In this document: piece by piece, positions 1-6,601 of the stretch
Numbering within the stretch: position 1 is the first letter of the stretch
Layout: every line of letters begins with the position of its first letter
Assembly (NCBI GenBank): GCA_964651395.1
Contig: CAZYXZ010000068.1
Location: 1-18,514 of the forward strand
Direction: 5' to 3'
From: CAZYXZ01 sp964651395
Lineage (GTDB): Bacteria; Actinomycetota; Actinomycetes; BP-191
Length of the DNA stretch: 18,514 nucleotides
Notes under the pieces: model-generated
What the model was told of the DNA's origin: nothing
The model's database searches: none
The model's input: only the letters and a program-made list of their open reading frames with translations
Position numbers and translations under genes: made by a program

Positions 1-798
1 GGCGTAGTCGCGGCCGGTGGCGACGGTCAGGTAGCGGGCGGACGCCGCGGGCAGGCCGTGGCAGGGGTCGAACGGCATCGCGACGGCGTGGTCGGCGTGT
101 GGCACGACGACCTCGACCCAGGCGTGCGTGCCGCCCTGGCCGAGCAGGTGGCCGGAGACGTAGCGCGCGGGCAGCCCCAGCAGCCGGCACAGCGCGAGCA
201 TCACGTGGGCCGCGTCCTGGCAGACGCCGCGTCCGCCGGCGAGGGCTTCGGCCGCCGTCGTGTGGATCGACGTCACGCCGTACTCGTAGGTCAGGGCGGC
301 GTGCACCGCCTGGCAGATCCACGCCGCCCGTTCGACGGGTGCGACCTCACCGTGGCCGAGATCGTGCGCGAGCTCGCGCAGTCGCGCGTCGGGCGCCGTG
401 AGCCGCGTCGGGCGCAGCAGGCGTGGGTCGGTGAGCGCGCCGGCCGGCAGCCGCACCGGACCGCCGCCCTGCACGCGCTCGAGGAGGGCGCCGATGCGGA
501 ACTGCACGCTGCGTTCCACCCGCTCGGCCCGCAGCTGGACGACGGTGTTGCCGCGGGTGTCGCGCCGCACCATGCGCCGGGCCACCGCGCCGTCGACGTC
601 CAGGCGGTGCGCGCGCAGGTGCTGGGCGCCGTGCTGCGCCGGGGGGAGGACGACGAGGCGCTGGCGCAGCTGCTGCACCGGCGCCGGGTAGTCGTAGCGG
701 AAGGTCTGCTCGAGCAGGTACGTGACGCGGTCGGCGCCGTCGAGGTCGACCTCCCGGTGGTCGAGCACGGGGACCGGCAGCAGCTGCTGGTCGAGCAT
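1..798 (-). CDS. Transglutaminase-like cysteine protease family protein (TG1), 3' end beyond window
   Basis: The reading frame is open from the ATG at 798 to the window edge: 266 residues, C-terminus missing. Residues 24-120 match the bacterial transglutaminase N-terminal beta region; the transglutaminase core spans about 155-250. A full Cys-His-Asp triad is visible: C193 in GGRGVCQD, H225 in GTHAWVEV, D244 in PFDPCHG. Family knowledge: this fold makes or breaks amide bonds, and most bacterial members are putative proteases or amidases of unknown substrate. No signal peptide or membrane helix is seen, so it is probably cytoplasmic. The start overlaps the stop of the preceding transglutaminase gene (TGATG), with GGAGGAGG 10 nt upstream, so the two are translationally coupled. 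It lies at the distal end of the leftward sigma-1 gene run. Substrate is unknown. Confidence 0.88.
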   Translation of the reverse strand, partial: MLDQQLLPVPVLDHREVDLDGADRVTYLLEQTFRYDYPAPVQQLRQRLVVLPPAQHGAQHLRAHRLDVDGAVARRMVRRDTRGNTVVQLRAERVERSVQFRIGALLERVQGGGPVRLPAGALTDPRLLRPTRLTAPDARLRELAHDLGHGEVAPVERAAWICQAVHAALTYEYGVTSIHTTAAEALAGGRGVCQDAAHVMLALCRLLGLPARYVSGHLLGQGGTHAWVEVVVPHADHAVAMPFDPCHGLPAASARYLTVATGRDYA

Positions 799-1619
799 CA
801 CGCCGGCACCTCCTCCGCGCGCACCGTCATGTTCTCCAGTCGTGGACCGCCGAACGTCGTGGCCATGGCCACGTCCGAGGCGTCCCGCCCCCGGCCGATC
901 AGCACCCGGCCCTTCCGCCGGACATTGTTGCGCGGGTCGAAGGTCCACCAGCGGTCATCGAGCCAGACTTCCATCCACGCGGCGAAGTCCATCGCCACCG
1001 GCTCGACCGGAATGTCCATGTCCGGGAGGTAGCCGAAGACGTAGCGGGCGGGGATGTTCAGCGCGCGGCAGAACGAGATGGCCAGGTGCGTGAAGTCCCT
1101 GCACACGCCGAACCGGGACTGGTTGACGTCCGCGGCGGTCGACAGCGGGGTGGAGCTGCCGTACTGGAACGTGAGGTGGCCGTTGACGTGGTCGCAGATG
1201 GCCTGCACGCGGCCGTAGCCCGGCGGGTGCGACCCGAACAACGCCCACGCCTCGGTGCCCAGGACGTCCGGGAGGCAGTAGCGGCTGGGGAGCGTGTAGA
1301 TCAGCGTGTCGTCCGGCAGCTGCTCCGGGGTGAGCTCACGCGCCGACTCGTCCGCGTCCTCCTCGGCGTCGGGCACGTCGCCCACCGCCTCGTAGCGGAA
1401 GGTGGACTGCCCCGCCGGCAGCACGACCCGCGTGCACGGGTTGCCGTACAGGTCGTCGTACGAGTGCAGGCTCAGCTCCGGCGTCGAGGACCAGGTCTCC
1501 GCATGGCGGAGGAAGGTCGGGGAGACGCTGGGCTGCACCTGGAAGATGGCCGGCGTCGGCACGTCCGCGGCAAAGGTGAACTCGCACCCGACACGCACCC
1601 GCCGCGACTCCATCGGCAC
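798..1619 (-). CDS. Transglutaminase-like family protein lacking the usual catalytic His (TG2)
   Basis: A 273-aa protein with a beta-rich N-terminal half (CEFTFAADVPTPAIFQVQP) and a transglutaminase core at about 155-250. C173 in RFGVCRDF and D228 in WWTFDPRNN fit the Cys and Asp of the triad, but the His position of the HAW(V/F)E motif reads DFAAWMEV, so residue 213 is Ala. The neighbour TG1 keeps HAW. The protein may be inactive, may use another residue, or may belong to a subfamily that tolerates other residues there. The GTG start at 1619 (next ATG two codons later) has no clear ribosome binding site, so the start is tentative. It begins 22 nt after the P1 stop and overlaps the TG1 start by one base. 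Probably cytoplasmic, since no signal peptide is seen. Confidence 0.86.
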   Translation of the reverse strand: MPMESRRVRVGCEFTFAADVPTPAIFQVQPSVSPTFLRHAETWSSTPELSLHSYDDLYGNPCTRVVLPAGQSTFRYEAVGDVPDAEEDADESARELTPEQLPDDTLIYTLPSRYCLPDVLGTEAWALFGSHPPGYGRVQAICDHVNGHLTFQYGSSTPLSTAADVNQSRFGVCRDFTHLAISFCRALNIPARYVFGYLPDMDIPVEPVAMDFAAWMEVWLDDRWWTFDPRNNVRRKGRVLIGRGRDASDVAMATTFGGPRLENMTVRAEEVPA

Positions 1620-1641
1620 AGCGTGTCATGCGCGTGTTTCG

Positions 1642-2937
1642 TCAGGAGTTCTGGGGCCCGGGTCCGCCGTAGATCCGGATGGCGTTGTGGGAGCCGGCGA
1701 CCCAGTGGTAGCGGACGCCGTCGCGTTCGACGAGCAGGCCGACGGTGACGTGCCGGGACCCTGGCGTCTGGGGCTGGAAGCGCCGGCAGCCCTGGTACGG
1801 AACCGGGACGTCGAAGGTCACGGACTGCCGCGCCGGCACCACGGTGGTGACCGGCGCGGGCGGGCTGCCGTCGGTCTCCGACCAGCCACCGAAGAGCTTG
1901 CCCGCGCTCGTCAGGTACGTGAGGCGGCGGTCGTGCTCGACGACGCTGAGGGCGCGCGCGGTGTGGTTGGTGATCACCACCCGGCCGATCAGGTCCGTGT
2001 CGGGAGTCGGCCGGGGACGGCTCTCGGCGGTCGGCGCGACCGCCTCGACCGTCATGGACAGTCCGTCGACCGGAGGCGCCTGCTGGAGCACGGGCTCGTC
2101 GAGGCAGGCGCCGCCGGCCGGGTCGACGATCCACCCTGGTGGGCCCCCGGCGTCCCACTGCCCGCGGTCGGTCTGGAGGAACACGCGCGGCAGGTAGCCG
2201 CCGATCGGCAGGTCGACGCCGCCGGAGGACGCGCAGCCGCGCGCAGGGATGCGCACGACGCGCGACCAGGTCTCGTCCGGCAGCAGCTCGTGCTCGCCGG
2301 TCGCCGGGTTGGTGTCGGTCTCCGTCCCGACGATGTCGGCGGGTCCGGTGCCCGCCCCGACGGCGTAGATGGCCAGCAACGGCGCGCCGGTCTCGGTGAA
2401 GCTCTGCGGGATCTCGGACACGTTCGTCACGCTGACCTGCCAGGTCCACACCCCGCCCGGGGAGATGGTCTGGGCGTCCGCGTCGGGCAGCGTCTCGACG
2501 TGCAGCCGAAGGCCGTCGGGGAAGCGCGGGGTGCTCTCGTCCGGGTTGATGCGCGCCTCCTCGGCCTCCGTGCAGGTCGGCTTCTCGACCGTGGCGCGCG
2601 CCGGCTGCGGGCCGAGGATCGGGCGGACCGGGACCGTCGCCGCGCTCACGGCGGGAGACGGACCCGAGGTCCGGGTGCCGGTCGGCGTGCCGCCGGGGGT
2701 GGCGGTGAACTGCGGCGACCCGCCCGGGTTGAGCGCGCCGAGCACGTCCTGCGGGTCGGTGGCCTTGCCGCTGGTGAGGGCGACCACGGCGACGAGCGCG
2801 AGGACGACGACGGACGCGGTCCCGCCGACCAGCTGCGCCTGCCGCCGGTGCCGGAGCGCGCGACCGCGGGCCACCGCGGCCGCATGGTGCTGCTCGCCGG
2901 CGCGGGGCGGGCTCGGGTCGTCGAGGTCGTCGAACAT
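1642..2937 (-). CDS. Single-pass membrane protein P1, partner of ECF sigma-1 (putative anti-sigma or sensor)
   Basis: A 431-aa protein of no family I can name. Residues 1-35 are a cytoplasmic basic tail (FDDLDDPSPPRAG, then ARGRALRHRRQ), 36-55 a membrane helix, 60-105 a Pro/Gly/Thr-rich linker. The outer part is two similar halves: A (about 122-270, Cys 122 and 235) and B (about 278-420, Cys 278 and 384). Half A has SVTNVSEIPQSFTET and half B has VITNHTARALSVVEH at matching places. Half B ends with QPQTPG, then LLVERDGVRYHW. The gene starts one base after the sigma-1 stop (TGAGATG), with GGGAG inside the sigma gene, so the two are co-translated. That position is typical of an anti-sigma factor, but no HxxxCxxC zinc motif or RskA-like domain is visible; the role is inferred from context. 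P2 and P3 are paralogs. Confidence 0.85.
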   Translation of the reverse strand: MFDDLDDPSPPRAGEQHHAAAVARGRALRHRRQAQLVGGTASVVVLALVAVVALTSGKATDPQDVLGALNPGGSPQFTATPGGTPTGTRTSGPSPAVSAATVPVRPILGPQPARATVEKPTCTEAEEARINPDESTPRFPDGLRLHVETLPDADAQTISPGGVWTWQVSVTNVSEIPQSFTETGAPLLAIYAVGAGTGPADIVGTETDTNPATGEHELLPDETWSRVVRIPARGCASSGGVDLPIGGYLPRVFLQTDRGQWDAGGPPGWIVDPAGGACLDEPVLQQAPPVDGLSMTVEAVAPTAESRPRPTPDTDLIGRVVITNHTARALSVVEHDRRLTYLTSAGKLFGGWSETDGSPPAPVTTVVPARQSVTFDVPVPYQGCRRFQPQTPGSRHVTVGLLVERDGVRYHWVAGSHNAIRIYGGPGPQNS

Positions 2938-2938
2938 C

Positions 2939-3388
2939 TCAGGCTCCCGTCAGTCCGGCGCGCAGCGCCGCGAGCCCGCGACTGGCATGTGTCTTGACCG
3001 ACCCGACCGACACGCCGAGCGCGGCCGCGACGTCCGCCTCGGGAAAGTCGGCGACGTAGCGCAGCACGACGACCTCACGTTGGCGACGGGGGAGGCCGCG
3101 CAGCGCGCGCTGGAGATCGACCCGCTCGTCGAGGTACGCCGGCTCGCCTGTTTCCTGGATGCGAGGCAGCTGCCGCGCGCGACGCCGCACGACGTCGAGG
3201 GCCAGGTTGGCGGCGACACGACACACCCACGGTTCGGCGTAGTCGCGGACTTTGCTCCATCGCGCGTACGCCCTGGCGAGCGTCTCCTGTGCGGCGTCCA
3301 TGGCCTCTTCCCGCTCCCCCAAGATGCGGAACGCCGTGCGGTAGGCACGCGCGTGCAGAGCAGCGAAGGACTCGTCGTAGTCCTCCAT
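2939..3388 (-). CDS. ECF RNA polymerase sigma factor, SigE family (sigma-1)
   Basis: A 149-aa protein with just the two ECF sigma domains. Region 2 covers about 6-70 (AFRILGEREEAMDAAQETLA, WVCRVAANLALDVVRRR) and region 4 about 92-145 (LPRRQREVVVLRY, then ALGVSVGSVKTHASRGLAAL, the helix-turn-helix). Family knowledge: such factors bind core RNA polymerase and direct it to a small set of promoters, usually under control of a membrane partner. The ATG at 3388 is chosen over upstream in-frame starts because GGGAGG lies about 8 nt ahead and the family begins close to this point (MEDYDESF). P1 follows one base after the stop. It is transcribed divergently from sigma-2, its close paralog: both read DYDESF or SYDESF, ARAYARW, DYAEPWVC and ERxDLQRAL. 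Confidence 0.93.
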   Translation of the reverse strand: MEDYDESFAALHARAYRTAFRILGEREEAMDAAQETLARAYARWSKVRDYAEPWVCRVAANLALDVVRRRARQLPRIQETGEPAYLDERVDLQRALRGLPRRQREVVVLRYVADFPEADVAAALGVSVGSVKTHASRGLAALRAGLTGA

Positions 3389-3512
3389 GCTCTGCCCTCC
3401 CTGCCCTGCTAACGCGGGGCGGCTCCGGCGCGTTGACAGCCAGTTTCCCCTGTCAACGTCCTCGACCGGCCCACCGTTAGGTAGGTGTTGCGGGTCGAGA
3501 GGGGTGGGCCAC
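3389..3512. promoter_or_regulatory. Divergent promoter region between the two sigma genes
   Basis: A 124-bp spacer separates the two sigma starts, so it must hold the 5' leader and probably the promoter of both gene runs. At its centre, each strand carries TTGACAG; 17 bp further on the plus strand reads CGTC (3457-3460) and the minus strand CGCG (3432-3429). CGTC is a common -10 core of ECF-dependent promoters, so autoregulation by the sigma factors is plausible, but the promoter consensus for this family is not known to me. Leaders would be roughly 35-50 nt. Purine-rich ribosome binding sites are seen at both ends: GGGAGG for sigma-1, GAGAGGGG for sigma-2. Confidence 0.5.
3431..3458. repeat. 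Perfect 9-bp inverted repeat CGTTGACAG-N10-CTGTCAACG
   Basis: The arms 3431-3439 and 3450-3458 are exact reverse complements around a 10-bp spacer. The repeat sits at the middle of the divergent spacer. Two readings fit: overlapping face-to-face -35 elements, so the two promoters share one box, or an operator for a dimeric regulator. The arms cannot be explained by G/C-only low complexity, since five of the nine bases in the arm include TTGA-type mixed sequence. Confidence 0.7.
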
Positions 3513-3971
3513 ATGGACAGCTACGACGAGTCGTTCCCGCGGTTGCACGGTGCGGCGTACCGCCTGGCCTACCGGCTGCTCGGCGACCGCGAGCAGGCGA
3601 TGGGCGTCGCGCGCGAGTCGATGGCTCGCGCGTACGCGCGCTGGTCCGCTGTCCACGACTACGCCGAGCCTTGGGTCTGCACGGCGGCGGCCGACCTCGC
3701 GGTCGACGTCGCGCGCAAGGGCCACAGCACGCTCGTCGACGGCGACGTTGCCGACGACCGGCATCAGGAGGAGCGGCTCGACCTGCAGCGCGCGCTGGCG
3801 AGGCTGCCCCGACGGCAGCGCCAGGTCGTCATGCTGCGCTACTTCGCCGAGCTGCCCGAGGAGGCCGTCGCGACCGCGCTCGGCTGCTCGGTGGGATCGG
3901 TGCAGAAGCAGGGCTCCCGAGCGGTGAGCTCGCTGCGCACCGCGCTCACCTACTCCGCGGTCTGGAGCTGA
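3513..3971 (+). CDS. ECF RNA polymerase sigma factor, SigE family, divergent paralog (sigma-2)
   Basis: A 152-aa protein that aligns end to end with sigma-1. Region 2 is YRLLGDREQAMGVARESMA and WVCTAAADLAVDVARK; region 4 is LPRRQRQVVMLRYFAELPEE and CSVGSVQKQGSRAVSSLR. Compared with sigma-1, DAAQET has become GVARES, RVAANL has become TAAADL, and KTHASRG has become QKQGSRA. The changed sites fall in segments that in ECF factors contact the -10 element, core polymerase and the -35 element, so it may read a different promoter or be weakened. ATG 3513 follows GAGAGGGG about 9 nt upstream. The P2 gene starts 2 nt after the stop, within the same transcript. Confidence 0.9.
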   Translation: MDSYDESFPRLHGAAYRLAYRLLGDREQAMGVARESMARAYARWSAVHDYAEPWVCTAAADLAVDVARKGHSTLVDGDVADDRHQEERLDLQRALARLPRRQRQVVMLRYFAELPEEAVATALGCSVGSVQKQGSRAVSSLRTALTYSAVWS

Positions 3972-3973
3972 CC

Positions 3974-5284
3974 GTGAGCGAGCGCCTGGACCACCTCGAC
4001 GACCCGCGCCCTCCGCGCGTGGGTGACGCAGAGCACGCGGCGGCCATCATCCGCGGCCGCGCACTGCGCCGTCGCCGGCGTACCACCTGGGCCGGATCCT
4101 TCGGCGGCGCGGTGACGGTGGCCGTCGTCGTCGCGCTGCTGGCGACCGGCACAGGAGGAGCGCCGGTCGCCGACCACCTGGCGTCGTCGGATGGGTTACC
4201 CACGCCGGCGGAGTCGGTGGTGGACGAAAGTGTCTCCCCGAGCCCGGAGCCGAGCACTTCTGCGCCGACCTCAGTGACGGAGCCCGACCCGCCGGACCGT
4301 ACAGCGGCGGCCGGACCACACGTCCGGCCTGTGCTGGCGCCGCAGCCGGTGCGGCCGAAGGTGACGCCACCGGCGTGCACCCCGGCGCAAGAGGCGGCCC
4401 TCATGCCGCCGACTGTCCCGATGCCGGAGGGCATGCAGGTGACCGGCTTCTACCCGGAGCCGGGGCAGGCGACGATCACCGAGGGCGAGGAGTGGACGAC
4501 CTACCTGGCCGTGCACAACTGGGGGTCCACGCCGTTCACCTTCACCGAGGTCGCGCCGGTGCTCGGCTTCGCGGCGGACATGGGCGTGCATCCCGACAAC
4601 GCTCGTCCGATTGGGGGCGATCCCGACTCGAACACGGAGACCAAGACCTACACCGTCCCGCCGCAGAAGGGCATCCAGGTTCCGGTCCGGATCTCGTCCA
4701 TGAGCTGCACGGCAGGTCAGCCGCTGCCGTACGCCAGCTACCGGCTCTACGGCCTGCTGCGCACCGACAAGGGGAACTGGAAGGCGGACATGTACCCCGG
4801 TGGGTGGGTCGTGGCGCGGGACGGCGGGGGTTGCTTCGCCGAGCCGGAGCTGCAGGACGTCCCGCCGATCGACGGGCTGAAGCTCTCCGCGGGTGCCAGC
4901 CCGGTGGGCGGCAAGGACGACTTCCTCTTCCCCGACTCGTCGCCGTACGCCGACATCACACTGACCAACACGACGGGCCGCGACATCACGCTCGTGCAGC
5001 ACGGGCCTCCACTCGCCTACTTCCTGCGCGACGGCAAGGTGACGGGGGGCTGGCTGCCACCTGGCAACAACGAGCCCACGCCGGAGCCGATCAAGGTCTA
5101 CGCCCACGAGTCGTTCACGTTCCATGCCATGACCTTCGCCGCTGGGTGCATCGAGGGGCAGCCGCAGACGCCGGGGATGCGCGACGTCGTCGTGGCTCTG
5201 CTGGTCGAGCGGGACGGCGTCCGCTACCACTGGAAGGGCCGAGGTAGCGCCGTGATCCGGTGGCGCGGGGGGTACGAGGAATGA
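3974..5284 (+). CDS. Single-pass membrane protein P2, partner of ECF sigma-2 (putative anti-sigma or sensor)
   Basis: A 436-aa paralog of P1. The basic tail is residues 1-38 (LDHLDDPRPPRVG, then IRGRALRRRRR), the membrane helix 39-58, and the Ser/Pro/Glu/Thr-rich linker about 70-115. Outer half A has Cys 135 and 245 with FTFTEVAPVLGF; half B has Cys 287 and 392 with ITLTNTTGRDITLVQHG. It ends with QPQTPGMRDVVVALLVERDG and then VRYHW. The GTG at 3974 is chosen because it is 2 nt past the sigma-2 stop, has GGAG upstream, and lines up with the P1 and P3 starts; the longer open frame running upstream is only a shadow of sigma-2. Its stop overlaps the P3 start (ATGA). No enzyme motif or zinc anti-sigma motif is seen. 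Confidence 0.85.
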   Translation: MSERLDHLDDPRPPRVGDAEHAAAIIRGRALRRRRRTTWAGSFGGAVTVAVVVALLATGTGGAPVADHLASSDGLPTPAESVVDESVSPSPEPSTSAPTSVTEPDPPDRTAAAGPHVRPVLAPQPVRPKVTPPACTPAQEAALMPPTVPMPEGMQVTGFYPEPGQATITEGEEWTTYLAVHNWGSTPFTFTEVAPVLGFAADMGVHPDNARPIGGDPDSNTETKTYTVPPQKGIQVPVRISSMSCTAGQPLPYASYRLYGLLRTDKGNWKADMYPGGWVVARDGGGCFAEPELQDVPPIDGLKLSAGASPVGGKDDFLFPDSSPYADITLTNTTGRDITLVQHGPPLAYFLRDGKVTGGWLPPGNNEPTPEPIKVYAHESFTFHAMTFAAGCIEGQPQTPGMRDVVVALLVERDGVRYHWKGRGSAVIRWRGGYEE

Positions 5285-6564
5285 GACTCGAACACCTCGA
5301 CGACGTCACGCCGCCGGCGCTGGTCGTCCGGGAGCGCGTCGCAGCCATGTCCCGCGGCGTCACGCTGCGCCGGCGCCAGCGCTCGGTGTGGCTGGGCGCG
5401 ACCGCCGCCGTAGTCGCGGTGGCACTGGTCGCCTACGTCGCGGTCCGTGACGCAGGCGGTGAGCCCAACGGACTGGCCGCCGTGCCCGAGTCGTCGCCCT
5501 CGGCTTCGGCCGAGTCGGACCCTTCTGCCGAGCCGACCCCGTCGGGGGAAGCGAGCGCCCTCCCTGTGGCGCCGGCGCCGGCGGAGCCGCCGCGCCTGCA
5601 GGCACTCCTCGGTCCGCGCCCGGTCCGGCCGCACCCGCGCATCGCGAGCTGCAGTGCTGCGGAACAGACCCCGATGAAGGACGGCGGTGACCGGCGCGAA
5701 GGGCTGGCACTCCAGGGCGCCTTCGTCGGCCCTGGCGCCGTCGGCCCGGGCGAGAGCATGGTCGTGGAGATCACTGCCGAGAACACGTCGGCTACGACGA
5801 CCACCTTCCGCGAGACCGCGGCCCCGCGAACGTCCCTGTTCTTCGTCGCCGATCTCCTCGGGGACGCCCGGGTCGAGCAGCCGTCCGGAGAGCATCGGCT
5901 CGCGCCGGGAGAGAAGTGGGCCCGGACCGTGCGCATCCCCACCGTCTCCTGTGCGTCGACGGGTGGCACCCGGTTGCCGGTCGGTGCGTACAGCCTGGCC
6001 GTCATGCTCGAGATCGATGGAGTGCTGCTCCGTGCCTTCTCCACGTCGGCGTGGGTCGTCGACCCGGCCGGCGGTGAGTGCTTCCGGCGGCCGCACCTGC
6101 AGTCACAGCCACCGGTCGACGGGCTCGAGCTGCGGATCGACCCGTTCTACCGGGGCGAGTCGTGGGAGCCGTGGCCCGTGCCGCACAGCAACATGCTCGC
6201 GAACGTCATCCTGACGAACACCACCGCGCACGCCATCGAGCTGGTCGAGTACGACTATCCGCTCGCCTACCTGCTCCACGGCGACCAGGTCACCGGCGGT
6301 TGGTTCGAGCCGGGTCGCGTACCGGAGGCCGACCGGGTGCCGCCGGGGGGCCTCAAGACCGCCATTCCCGCCGGCGAAGCCGTGCGGCGAACCGTGTTCG
6401 TCTACTTCGAAGGCTGCCAGCAGATCCAGCCGCAGACGCCCGGACCGCGTCAGGTCATGGTCGCGCTGCTCGTCGAGCGGGGCGGCGTCCGCTACCACTG
6501 GGCTGCCTCGTCGCCGGAGACCCTCACGTACCTCGACCACCCGCACCCTGCGGCGTACAACTAG
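5281..6564 (+). CDS. Single-pass membrane protein P3, paralog of P1 and P2
   Basis: A 427-aa protein with the same plan: cytoplasmic tail 1-36 (LEHLDDVTPP, then RGVTLRRRQR), membrane helix 37-55, Ser/Pro/Glu-rich linker about 63-103. Half A has Cys 124 and 224 (AENTSATTTTFRETAAP) and half B has Cys 267 and 379 (ILTNTTAHAIELVEYDYP). It ends with QPQTPGPRQVMVALLVERGG and then VRYHW. ATG 5281 overlaps the P2 stop by ATGA and has GAGGA just upstream, so it is coupled to P2. It has no sigma gene of its own, so it looks like a tandem duplicate of P2, or a partner that forms a mixed complex with it. Function unknown. Confidence 0.85.
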   Translation: MRLEHLDDVTPPALVVRERVAAMSRGVTLRRRQRSVWLGATAAVVAVALVAYVAVRDAGGEPNGLAAVPESSPSASAESDPSAEPTPSGEASALPVAPAPAEPPRLQALLGPRPVRPHPRIASCSAAEQTPMKDGGDRREGLALQGAFVGPGAVGPGESMVVEITAENTSATTTTFRETAAPRTSLFFVADLLGDARVEQPSGEHRLAPGEKWARTVRIPTVSCASTGGTRLPVGAYSLAVMLEIDGVLLRAFSTSAWVVDPAGGECFRRPHLQSQPPVDGLELRIDPFYRGESWEPWPVPHSNMLANVILTNTTAHAIELVEYDYPLAYLLHGDQVTGGWFEPGRVPEADRVPPGGLKTAIPAGEAVRRTVFVYFEGCQQIQPQTPGPRQVMVALLVERGGVRYHWAASSPETLTYLDHPHPAAYN

Positions 6565-6571
6565 TCCGCTC

Positions 6572-6577
6572 TACGAT
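6572..6577 (+). promoter_or_regulatory. Possible -10 element (TACGAT) ahead of mscL
   Basis: TACGAT fits the TAnnnT pattern of actinobacterial housekeeping -10 elements and lies 14 nt before AGGAGG of mscL. No good -35 hexamer is seen 16-18 nt upstream, so mscL may also be read from the P3 transcript. Confidence 0.25.
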
Positions 6578-6601
6578 CGGGCCCCCGTTCGAGGAGGTCC
6601 C

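Noticed and set aside
3485..5284. A long open frame that seems to fuse a sigma-overlapping segment to P2.
   Set aside because: Its first 163 codons are the wrong frame of sigma-2 and have no family motifs. P2 starts at GTG 3974, aligned with P1 and P3.
1642..6564. P1-P3 as standard zinc-binding (ZAS) or RskA-type anti-sigma factors.
   Set aside because: The cytoplasmic tails are only about 35 residues and hold no Cys or HxxxCxxC motif, and the outer domains do not resemble RskA. The anti-sigma role is left as a context-based inference.
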